DNA of 64,000 bases from positions 24,648 to 88,647 of the forward strand of contig NZ_JAYREK010000014.1 in NCBI RefSeq assembly GCF_041908905.1. The letters are read 5' to 3'. A program made the translations under genes and the position numbers. The notes beneath the pieces are model-generated. The model was not told where the DNA came from, made no database searches, and worked only from the letters and a program-made list of their open reading frames with translations. Positions within the stretch are counted from its first letter, which is position 1, and the number at the start of each line of letters is the position of its first letter. This DNA comes from Zoogloea sp041908905 (lineage in GTDB: Bacteria > Pseudomonadota > Gammaproteobacteria > Burkholderiales > Rhodocyclaceae). Shown here piece after piece: positions 1-7,072 of this stretch.

Positions 1-6
1 GGGCAT
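1..6 (-). CDS. start of a truncated gene running off the left edge
   Basis: An ATG on the minus strand at 6..4 is preceded by an AGGAGA Shine-Dalgarno motif. The 14 bases catgggggtctcct spanning start codon and ribosome-binding site are identical to those of the small gene at 45..179. Only two codons (Met-Pro) are inside the window, so the product cannot be named. The copied translation-start region suggests a tandem duplicate of its neighbour. Confidence 0.4.
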
Positions 7-44
7 GGGGGTCTCCTCTGGTGCGTGCTGGGTGGCGGCGCGGG

Positions 45-179
45 TCAGGCGCCGGGACGGGGGGCGGCCGGTTTGCTGATCTCCGGCTTCGTGTTCTTGG
101 AGGTGTTCTCGCCGCAGGCCTGGGCTCCGGCCGCGAAGCCGAGGGCGAGGGCGAGCAGGAGGGCGATCTGGCGGGTCAT
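45..179 (-). CDS. 44-residue secreted or lipoprotein-like small peptide
   Basis: The reading frame encodes 44 residues: a positively charged start (MTRQ), a hydrophobic Leu/Ala segment at about residues 5-20, then CGENTSKNTKPEISKP and a Pro-rich tail. The single Cys at residue 22 follows AGAQA. This could be a weak lipobox or simply the first residue after signal peptidase I cleavage; position -3 is Ala rather than the usual Leu. A clear AGGAGA motif sits seven bases before the ATG. It lies downstream of gatB beyond a terminator, so it is probably transcribed separately. Small secreted peptides of this kind (entericidin-like in size only) are usually unannotated. Function unknown. Confidence 0.55.
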   Translation of the reverse strand: MTRQIALLLALALGFAAGAQACGENTSKNTKPEISKPAAPRPGA

Positions 180-360
180 GGGGGTCTCCTGGTGGCTGGG
201 ATTATTTGTGATGGATGTTGCGGGAGCGTTTCGCCGGGCGGCGGCGTCGCGCCGGCGGCCCGACGGGCCCGCCGCAATCCGCGGCCTTGCCATGGGATGA
301 CAGGCAAAAAGCCAAAAAGCTCCCGGCCGATGCGATCGGGTGGCTACGCGCGGTGCACGA

Positions 361-393
361 AAAACGGGCCGCCTCCCGGAGGAGCGCGGCCCG
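361..393 (-). terminator. rho-independent terminator after gatB
   Basis: A perfect 8-bp GC stem (CGGGCCGC at 365-372 with GCGGCCCG at 386-393) is followed on the minus strand by TTTT at 364-361. It starts 20 bases after the gatB stop codon. The rest of the 180-412 gap shows no further gene. Confidence 0.8.
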
Positions 394-412
394 TCGTGGG
401 GGAGGGCGTGCC

Positions 413-1951
413 TCAGCCCAGCTTCTTCTTCAGGATCTCGTTCACCTGGGCCGGGTTGGCCTTGCCCTTGCTGGCCTTCATGCACTGGCCGACCAGCGCG
501 TTGAAGGCCTTCTCCTTGCCGGCGCGGAACTCGTCCACCGACTTCTGGTTGGCGGCCAGCACCTCGTCGATGATCGCCTCGATGGCGCCGCTGTCGGTGA
601 CCTGCTTGAGGCCCAAACTCTCGATTAGTCCGTCAATGCTAGTTTCGATAGGTGCGATGTTGCCGCCTGTAGCACTTAGCTGCCCGATAGTCGCTGCGCC
701 GTAGGCGAAGGAGCCTTGCTGTCGCATGCTTTCCCACATGTGTGCAAACAGGGTCTTGGCTCCCGCGTTGCTGATTGTCCCGTCGGCAATTTTGAGGACA
801 ATGCCGGCCAGCTGGGCGGCGCTCACCGGGCTGGCGCCGATGTCGAGCTCGGCCTTGTTGAGGCGCGCGGCGAGTTCGCCCATCACCCAGTTGGCGCAGG
901 CCTTGGCGTTGGCGGCGCCGGCGGCAGCGACCACGGCCTGGTAGTACTCGGCCACCTCGCGGCTGGCGGTGAGGGTGGTGGCGTCGTAGGCAGACAGCCC
1001 GTATTCGCCCTGGAAGCGGGCCGACAGCGCGGCGGGCAGCTCGGGCAGCTCGCCCTTCACGCGGGCGATCCAGTCGCTGTCGATCACCAGCGGCAGCAGG
1101 TCGGGGTCGGGGAAGTAGCGGTAGTCGTGGGCGTCTTCCTTGCTGCGCATGGCGCGGGTCTCGCCGCTGTCGGGGTCGAACAGCACGGTGGCCTGCTGGA
1201 CCTTGCCGCCGTCCTCGATGAGGTCGATCTGCCACTGCACCTCGTAGTCGATGGCCTGCTGCAGGAAGCGGAAGCTGTTGAGGTTCTTGATCTCGCGGCG
1301 GGTGCCGAACTCGGCCTGGCCGCGCGGTCGCACCGAGACGTTGGCGTCGCAGCGGAAGGAGCCTTCCTGCATGTTGCCGTCGCAGATGTCGATCCAGCGC
1401 ACCAGCGCGTGCAGCGCGCGGGCGTAGGCGACGGCCTCGGCCGACGAGCGCATGTCGGGCTCGGAGACGATCTCGAGCAGCGGCGTGCCGGCGCGGTTGA
1501 GGTCGATCCCGGTCATGCCGTGGAAGTCTTCGTGCAGGCTCTTGCCGGCGTCCTCCTCGAGGTGGGCGCGGGTGAGGTTGACGACCTTCTCGTAGGCGCC
1601 GCCCTTGCCGTCGGGGACCAGGATGGTGATCGCGCCGCCCTGCACCACGGGCAGCTCGAACTGGCTGATCTGGTAGCCCTTGGGGAGGTCGGGGTAGAAG
1701 TAGTTCTTGCGGGCGAAGATGCTCTTCGGGGCCACCGTGGCGCCGATCGCCAGGCCGAAGCGGATGGCCCGCTCGACGGCGCCCTTGTTGAGCACCGGCA
1801 GCACGCCGGGCAGCGCGATGTCGACGCCGCAGGCCTGCACGTTGGGCTCGGCGCCGAAGGCGGTGCTGGCGCCCGAGAAGATCTTGGATTGCGTGTTGAG
1901 CTGGGTGTGGATCTCCAGCCCGATGACGACTTCCCAGTCGGTTCTGCTCAT
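413..1951 (-). CDS. gatB: aspartyl/glutamyl-tRNA amidotransferase subunit B
   Basis: GatB is the kinase and tRNA-binding subunit of GatCAB, which converts Glu-tRNA(Gln) and/or Asp-tRNA(Asn) to the amide form. The protein begins DWEVVIGLEIHTQLNT, the family hallmark. It carries the body motifs RCDANVSVRP and EIKNLNSFRF, and the C-terminal YqeY-like domain with DSGAIEAIIDEVLAAN and the conserved KGKANP near the end. At 512 residues it is longer than the roughly 475-490 typical of the family. The excess lies around residues 405-440, in a locally AT-richer stretch (about 611-780). It is the last gene of the gatC-gatA-lipoprotein-gatB run. The 30-base gap to the gene before it suggests co-transcription. 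Confidence 0.97.
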   Translation of the reverse strand: MSRTDWEVVIGLEIHTQLNTQSKIFSGASTAFGAEPNVQACGVDIALPGVLPVLNKGAVERAIRFGLAIGATVAPKSIFARKNYFYPDLPKGYQISQFELPVVQGGAITILVPDGKGGAYEKVVNLTRAHLEEDAGKSLHEDFHGMTGIDLNRAGTPLLEIVSEPDMRSSAEAVAYARALHALVRWIDICDGNMQEGSFRCDANVSVRPRGQAEFGTRREIKNLNSFRFLQQAIDYEVQWQIDLIEDGGKVQQATVLFDPDSGETRAMRSKEDAHDYRYFPDPDLLPLVIDSDWIARVKGELPELPAALSARFQGEYGLSAYDATTLTASREVAEYYQAVVAAAGAANAKACANWVMGELAARLNKAELDIGASPVSAAQLAGIVLKIADGTISNAGAKTLFAHMWESMRQQGSFAYGAATIGQLSATGGNIAPIETSIDGLIESLGLKQVTDSGAIEAIIDEVLAANQKSVDEFRAGKEKAFNALVGQCMKASKGKANPAQVNEILKKKLG

Positions 1952-1981
1952 GTTTGTTCTCTGGATTCCGGTTCGTTCAGT

Positions 1982-2482
1982 TCAGTCGCATTGGCCGGTG
2001 GCCTTGTCGATCAGCAGCGGCCACACGTAGTCGTGGGCGCTCGCGGGGGCGCACATCTGGTGGCAGTCGGCGAAGGCCACGGTGACCTGGTTGGCCTGTT
2101 CCCAGATGTGGATGCGGCAGTCGCGCGGGCCGGCGAGCTCGACCGAGGGCAGGGCCTGGGTCTGGCGGAAGCTGGCCAGGTCGTAGCGGCAGCTGCCGCG
2201 CTTGGGCATGGTCAGCTCGATCTTGAGGGCGTTGACCCTGGAGTTGGCGATGTCCACCGTCGCCTTGCCGAAGTTGCCGGTCTCGTCGCGGAAGTTGCAC
2301 TGGGTGCTTACCGAGAAGGTGCGCAGCGGCATCGGCTTGAGGCGGCCCTTCCCGGCGGCCGGGGCGTCGGCGGCGCTGCCCGGCCCGGTGCGGTCGCCGC
2401 CCGGTGCCAGGTCGGGGAGCGTCGAGCAGCCGGCCAGGCCGGCGAGCAGCCCGGCGAGGGCGAGGTGGCGCAGGGCGGGCAT
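1982..2482 (-). CDS. lipoprotein of unknown function between gatA and gatB
   Basis: 166 residues. The N-terminus is a lipoprotein signal, MPALRHLALAGLLAGLAGCS, with lipobox LAGC and the acylated Cys at residue 19. A Pro/Ala/Gly-rich linker follows, then a folded part of about 110 residues with several Cys (TQCNF, SCRYD, DCRIH, DCHQMC), which suggests periplasmic disulfides. The start codon overlaps the gatA stop (TGATG), so translation is probably coupled to gatA. I do not recognise a named family. The mature protein should sit in the periplasmic face of a membrane, so its place inside the gat operon is not explained by amidotransferase function. Confidence 0.85.
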   Translation of the reverse strand: MPALRHLALAGLLAGLAGCSTLPDLAPGGDRTGPGSAADAPAAGKGRLKPMPLRTFSVSTQCNFRDETGNFGKATVDIANSRVNALKIELTMPKRGSCRYDLASFRQTQALPSVELAGPRDCRIHIWEQANQVTVAFADCHQMCAPASAHDYVWPLLIDKATGQCD

Positions 2483-4002
2483 CAGGCGTCCTGCAGCGCC
2501 GGCGCGCGGGTGTGCCAGTCGGTGGCCTGCTGGAACTGGTGGGCGGCGTTCAGCAGGCGGGCCTCGCCGAAGTAGTTGCCGATCAGCTGCAGGCCCACCG
2601 GCAGGCCGCCGGCGCCGAAGCCGGCCGGGTGCGACAGGGCGGGCAGGCCGGCCAGGTTGACGGCCACCGTGTAGATGTCGCCGAGGTACATCTGCACCGG
2701 GTCGGACGTCTTCTCGCCGAGGCCGTAGGCGACGGTGGGGTTGGTCGGGCCGGCGATGATGTCGCACTGCGCGAAGGCGGCGGCGAAATCCTGGGCGATC
2801 AGGCGGCGCAGCTTCTGCGCCTTGATGTAGTAGGCGTCGTAGTAGCCGTGGGAGAGCACGTAGGTGCCCACCAGGATGCGCCGCTTGACCTCGGCGCCGA
2901 AGCCTTCGGCGCGGCTCTTGCAGTACATGTCGTTGAGGTCGGTGTACTCGGCGGCGCGGTGGCCGTAGCGCACGCCGTCGAAGCGGCTGAGGTTGGAGCT
3001 GGCCTCGGCCGGGGCGATCACGTAGTAGGCCGGGATCGCCAGGCGGGCGTTGGGCAGGCTGACCTCGACCAGGGTGGCGCCGAGCCGGCGGTATTCGGCG
3101 ATGGCGGCGTCGACGGCGGCGCGCACGTCGGCGGACATGCCCTCGGCGAAGAACTCACGGGGCAGGCCGATGCGCAGGCCGGCGAGGGGGCGTGCCGGAT
3201 CTTCAGGAACTCGGGAAATCTCGCGGGTTAAATCACCAAGATCTCGGTTCGGAATTTCCCGCATCTTCTCATCAAGGGATGTTCCTAAAAAACTCGTGGA
3301 GTCTTTCTCGTCCAATCCAATCATTGCATTGAGCAGCAGGGCGCAGTCTTCGGCCGAGCGGGCGAAGGCGCCGCCCTGGTCCAGCGACGAGGCGTAGGCG
3401 ATCATGCCGAAGCGCGACACCGTGCCGTAGGTGGGCTTGATGCCGGTGATGCCGCACAGGGCGGCCGGCTGGCGCACCGAGCCGCCGGTGTCGGTGCCGG
3501 TGGCGATCGGCACCATGCGCGCCGCCACCGCGGCGGCCGAGCCGCCCGACGAGCCGCCGGGCACCTTGGTGGTGTCCCAGGGGTTGCGGGTGGCGCCGAA
3601 ATGGGAGCTCTCGTTGGAGGAGCCCATTGCGAACTCGTCCATGTTGGTCTTGCCGACCATCACCGCGCCGGCCTGTTTGAGCAGTCTGACCACGTGGGCG
3701 TCGTAGGGGGCCGCGAAGTTGGCGAGCATCTTCGAGCCGCAGGTGGTGAGCACGCCCTCGGTGCAGAAGACGTCCTTGTGGGCGAGGGGGATGCCGGTGA
3801 GCGGGCCGGCGCTGCCTTCGGCGAGGCGCGCGTCGGCGGCGCGGGCGGCGGCGAGGGCGCCGGCCTCGTCGACGGTGACGAAGGCGTTGATCTGGCCGTC
3901 GCGGGCCTTGATGCGGGCGAGGCTGTCGGTGGCCAGTTCGACGGCGGAGACGGTCTTGGCGCGGAGGGCCGCGGCGATGTCCTTGAGGCTGGAATCAATC
4001 AT
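2482..4002 (-). CDS. gatA: aspartyl/glutamyl-tRNA amidotransferase subunit A
   Basis: GatA is the amidase subunit of GatCAB that releases ammonia from glutamine for GatB. The amidase-signature core is clear: GIPLAHKDVFCTEG contains the catalytic Lys, and VPGGSSGGSAAAVAARMV and GTDTGGSVRQPAA carry the cis-Ser and nucleophile Ser. HGYYDAYYIKAQK and the terminal GLQLIG region match bacterial GatA. At 506 residues it exceeds the usual ~485-490 because of an extra segment at about residues 233-268, encoded by a strikingly AT-rich stretch (3201-3330 is 45% GC by direct count). The gap to gatC is 69 bases. The stop overlaps the start of the lipoprotein gene. Confidence 0.97.
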   Translation of the reverse strand: MIDSSLKDIAAALRAKTVSAVELATDSLARIKARDGQINAFVTVDEAGALAAARAADARLAEGSAGPLTGIPLAHKDVFCTEGVLTTCGSKMLANFAAPYDAHVVRLLKQAGAVMVGKTNMDEFAMGSSNESSHFGATRNPWDTTKVPGGSSGGSAAAVAARMVPIATGTDTGGSVRQPAALCGITGIKPTYGTVSRFGMIAYASSLDQGGAFARSAEDCALLLNAMIGLDEKDSTSFLGTSLDEKMREIPNRDLGDLTREISRVPEDPARPLAGLRIGLPREFFAEGMSADVRAAVDAAIAEYRRLGATLVEVSLPNARLAIPAYYVIAPAEASSNLSRFDGVRYGHRAAEYTDLNDMYCKSRAEGFGAEVKRRILVGTYVLSHGYYDAYYIKAQKLRRLIAQDFAAAFAQCDIIAGPTNPTVAYGLGEKTSDPVQMYLGDIYTVAVNLAGLPALSHPAGFGAGGLPVGLQLIGNYFGEARLLNAAHQFQQATDWHTRAPALQDA

Positions 4003-4071
4003 GGGCGTGGACGACGATGGATGCGTGACGGGGCGCAGGCCGGGGCCGGCGCCGGGGTTCGGGGCGGCGGC

Positions 4072-4359
4072 TTACTCGATGACCTTGGGCACCAGGTACA
4101 GCCCGGCCTCGGTCTGCGGTGCCACGGCCTGGAAGGCGGCGCGGCGGTCGGTTTCGGTGACCCGGTCCTCGCGCAGGCGCTGGGCGAGCTCCTGGGGGTG
4201 GCTCATGGGCTCGACGCCGTCGGTGTCGACCGCCTGCATCTCCTCGATGAGGCTGAAAATCCCGTTCAGTTTGGCCTGCGTGGCCTCGAGTTCGCCGGCG
4301 GCGAGTTCGAGGCGGGCGAGCTTGGCGATGTGGCGGACTTCATCGAGGGAAAGTGACAT
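4072..4359 (-). CDS. gatC: aspartyl/glutamyl-tRNA amidotransferase subunit C
   Basis: 95 residues, the normal GatC length. GatC wraps round and stabilises the GatA-GatB interface. The start MSLSLDEVRHIAKLARLEL and the ending EAGLYLVPKVIE are family hallmarks. It is the first gene of the gatC-gatA-lipoprotein-gatB operon and is transcribed divergently from mreB, with 107 bases between the two start codons. Confidence 0.96.
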   Translation of the reverse strand: MSLSLDEVRHIAKLARLELAAGELEATQAKLNGIFSLIEEMQAVDTDGVEPMSHPQELAQRLREDRVTETDRRAAFQAVAPQTEAGLYLVPKVIE

Positions 4360-4466
4360 GGCAATTTACAAAGTTGCTTAAACGACAAAGGTTTGTAGGT
4401 TATCATAAGCGATTCTGTTGCCCCAATTCCCAACCCCTCCAACGGTTTCTCCGGGATTTTTCTCCG
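4360..4466. promoter_or_regulatory. divergent gatC / mreB promoter region
   Basis: This short gap is clearly AT-richer than its flanks. It contains ttatcataagc at 4400-4410. The hexamer TATCAT (4401-4406) would serve as a -10 for mreB, and TATGAT on the other strand (4407-4402) for gatC. No strong -35 is seen at 17 bases for either direction; TTGCTT at 4374-4379 is 21 bases upstream of TATCAT. Divergent transcription from here is an inference from gene orientation. Confidence 0.4.
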
Positions 4467-5510
4467 ATGTTTGGTTCTCTGCGCTCTTATTTTTCGAACG
4501 ATCTCGCCATCGACCTCGGCACCGCCAACACCCTGATCTACGTGCGTGGCAAGGGCATCGTCCTTGACGAACCCTCCGTGGTGGCGATCCGCACCGAGGG
4601 CGGGCCGAACGCCAAGAAAACCATCCTCGCGGTGGGCATGTCGGCCAAGCAGATGCTGGGCAAGACGCCGGGCAACATCACCGCCATCCGCCCCATGAAG
4701 GACGGCGTGATCGCCGACTTCACGGTGACCGAGCAGATGCTCAAGCAGTTCATCAAGAAGGTCCACGACACCCGCCTGTTCTCGCCGAGCCCGCGCATCA
4801 TCATCTGCGTGCCCTGCGGCTCGACCCAGGTGGAGCGCCGGGCGATCCGCGAATCGGCCCTGGGCGCCGGCGCCAGCAATGTGTACCTCATCGAGGAGCC
4901 GATGGCCGCGGCGATCGGCGCCGGCATGCCGGTGGCCGACGCAACCGGCTCGATGGTCGTCGACATCGGCGGCGGCACCACCGAGGTGGGCGTGATCTCG
5001 CTGGGCGGCATGGTGTATGCGGGCTCGATCCGCGTCGGCGGCGACAAGTTCGACGAGGCCATCGTCAACTACATCCGCCGCAACTACGGCATGCTGATCG
5101 GCGAGACCACCGCCGAATCCATCAAGAAGGGCATCGGCTCGGCCTTCCCGGGCTCCGAGGTGCAGGAGATGGAGGTCAAGGGCCGCAACCTGGCCGAAGG
5201 CATCCCGCGCGCCTTCACGATCTCCTCCAACGAGATTCTCGAGGCCCTCGCCGAGCCGCTCAACCAGATCGTCTCGGCGGTCAAGATCGCCCTCGAGCAG
5301 ACCCCGCCCGAACTCGGCGCCGACATCGCCGAGCGCGGCATGGTGCTCACCGGCGGTGGCGCGCTGCTGCGCGACCTCGATCGCCTGCTGATGGAAGAGA
5401 CCGGTCTGCCGGTGATCGTCGCCGACGAGCCGCTGACCTGCGTGGTGCGCGGCTGCGGCATGGCCCTCGAAAAGATGGACCAGCTCGGCTCCATCTTCAC
5501 CAGCGAATAA
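4467..5510 (+). CDS. mreB: rod-shape determining actin homologue MreB
   Basis: 347 residues, the standard MreB length, starting MFGSLRSYFSNDLAIDLGTA. Actin-fold nucleotide motifs are present: DLAIDLGTANTLIYV (phosphate 1), VVDIGGGTTEVGVISLGG (phosphate 2) and VLTGGGALLRDLD (adenosine). MreB filaments under the inner membrane orient the elongasome. An in-frame start 114 bases upstream (4353) would overlap gatC and add a non-family N-terminus, so the ATG at 4467 was chosen. It is followed after 113 bases by mreC and heads the shape operon. Confidence 0.97.
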   Translation: MFGSLRSYFSNDLAIDLGTANTLIYVRGKGIVLDEPSVVAIRTEGGPNAKKTILAVGMSAKQMLGKTPGNITAIRPMKDGVIADFTVTEQMLKQFIKKVHDTRLFSPSPRIIICVPCGSTQVERRAIRESALGAGASNVYLIEEPMAAAIGAGMPVADATGSMVVDIGGGTTEVGVISLGGMVYAGSIRVGGDKFDEAIVNYIRRNYGMLIGETTAESIKKGIGSAFPGSEVQEMEVKGRNLAEGIPRAFTISSNEILEALAEPLNQIVSAVKIALEQTPPELGADIAERGMVLTGGGALLRDLDRLLMEETGLPVIVADEPLTCVVRGCGMALEKMDQLGSIFTSE

Positions 5511-5623
5511 GTATCGGCTGAACGGCCGGGCGCCCGCGTGAATCCCCCGATCCACCGCGTGCGCCAGCGACCCGGGCGCGTCCCGGGTCGTGCCGTTTAC
5601 CGAGCGACCTGATCCCGCCTGCC

Positions 5624-6541
5624 GTGGTCGGCCATTCGCCTCCTCCCTTCTTCAAGCGCGGGCCGGCTCCGCTGGCCAAGCTCGTCTTCTTCGGGCTGGT
5701 CTCGCTGGCGCTGCTGGTCTCCGACCTCAATCTGCGCTACCTCGAGGCCTTCCGCCAGGGGCTGTCGGTGCTGGCCTACCCGCTGCAGATGGCGGCTGCC
5801 ACGCCGGCCGACTTCGTGCGCAACGCCTCCGACTACTTCTCGTCGCTGGTGCGCCTGCAGATCGAGAACAAGGAGCTGAAGAGCCGCCAGCTGCAGGGGG
5901 CCGAGCGCATGCTGCGCCTCGAGCAGCTGGAGCTCGAGAACCGCCACCTCCGTTCCCTCCTCGACGCGCGGGAGCGCCAGCCGGTGAAGTCGGTGGTGGC
6001 GGAGATCATGTACACCGCCAAGGATCCGTTCTCGCGCAAGGTCATCCTCGACAAGGGCGACCAGGCCGGCATCGCCGCCGGCCAGGCGGTGGTGGACGAA
6101 TCCGGCGTGATCGGCCAGATCACCCGCGTCTTTCCGATGCAGTCCGAGCTTACCCTGCTCACCGACAAGGACCAGGCGATCCCGGTGATGATCGTGCGCA
6201 GCGGCCTGCGGGCGGTGCTGTTCGGCTCGGGCAACGGCCTCATGGAGCTGCGCTATCTGGCCGCCAACGCCGACGTGCAGCCGGGCGACAGGGTCGTCAC
6301 CTCGGGCCTCGACGGCGTCTTCCTGCCCGGCCTGCCGGTGGCCACGGTGGTCAAGGTGGAGCGCGACCAGGCCCAGACCTTCGCCCGCATCCCGTGCCTG
6401 CCCGCCGCCGGGGTCGAGCAGTTCAGCCACGTGCTGGTGCTGGGGCACCGGGAGAGCCTGCCGCCGCGGCCGCCGGAGCCCGAGGCGATCAACAAGGGCA
6501 AGGGTGGCAAGGGTCGCAAGGCCAGGGCCGCCAAGGAGTAA
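5624..6541 (+). CDS. mreC: rod-shape determining protein MreC
   Basis: 305 residues with a GTG start. Order: short cytoplasmic Pro-rich N-terminus, one membrane segment (about residues 19-38, LVFFGLVSLALLVSDLNLRY), a coiled coil (about 75-115), then the periplasmic beta-barrel domain with VDESGVIGQITRVFPMQSEL and GDRVVTSGLDGVFLPGLPV, both typical of MreC. The C-terminus is a basic Lys/Gly tail. MreC links MreB to PBP2 and RodA. mreD begins 3 bases after its stop. Confidence 0.95.
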   Translation: MVGHSPPPFFKRGPAPLAKLVFFGLVSLALLVSDLNLRYLEAFRQGLSVLAYPLQMAAATPADFVRNASDYFSSLVRLQIENKELKSRQLQGAERMLRLEQLELENRHLRSLLDARERQPVKSVVAEIMYTAKDPFSRKVILDKGDQAGIAAGQAVVDESGVIGQITRVFPMQSELTLLTDKDQAIPVMIVRSGLRAVLFGSGNGLMELRYLAANADVQPGDRVVTSGLDGVFLPGLPVATVVKVERDQAQTFARIPCLPAAGVEQFSHVLVLGHRESLPPRPPEPEAINKGKGGKGRKARAAKE

Positions 6542-6544
6542 GCC

Positions 6545-7066
6545 GTGCAACCCACCCACCGTTCGCGCCGAATCCTGCTCCCGGTGAAGATGTGGTTCGT
6601 CTATCTGACCCTCTTCATCGCGCTGTTCCTCAACTACATCCCCACCGGCCACCTGCCGGCGGTGCCGGATTTCGTCGCCCTGGTGCTGGCCTTCTGGTGC
6701 GTCCGGGAGCCCCTCAAGATCGGCATCGGTGCGGGCTTCGTGTTCGGGCTGCTGACCGACGTCGGGGTCGGCGCGGCCCTCGGCCAGCATGCCTTTGCCT
6801 ATGTGCTGCTGGCCTATGCCGCCAACGAGCTGTCGCGTCGGGTGCTGTGGTTCACGCCGGTCGAGCAGGCCCTGCACGTACTGCCGCTGCTGTTCATGTC
6901 CCAGGTGGTGATGGTGGTGGTGCGCCTGATGGCCGGCGCCGAGTTCCCGGGCTGGTGGATGTTCTTCGGCGCCTTCGTCGCCGCGCTGCTGTGGATCCCG
7001 CTGCATTACGTGCTGCTGCTGCCCCAGTACCAGCCGGTCTCGCGTGACGAGAACCGGCCGATCTAG
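6545..7066 (+). CDS. mreD: rod-shape determining membrane protein MreD
   Basis: 173 residues, GTG start. About five or six hydrophobic segments cover nearly the whole length (for example FVYLTLFIALFLNYIPTG and DFVALVLAFWCV), as expected for MreD of the inner-membrane elongasome. The family motif region FGLLTDVGVGAALGQHAFAY is present. It sits between mreC and mrdA with gaps of 3 and 6 bases, so co-translation is likely. Confidence 0.94.
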   Translation: MQPTHRSRRILLPVKMWFVYLTLFIALFLNYIPTGHLPAVPDFVALVLAFWCVREPLKIGIGAGFVFGLLTDVGVGAALGQHAFAYVLLAYAANELSRRVLWFTPVEQALHVLPLLFMSQVVMVVVRLMAGAEFPGWWMFFGAFVAALLWIPLHYVLLLPQYQPVSRDENRPI

Positions 7067-7072
7067 CGCGCC

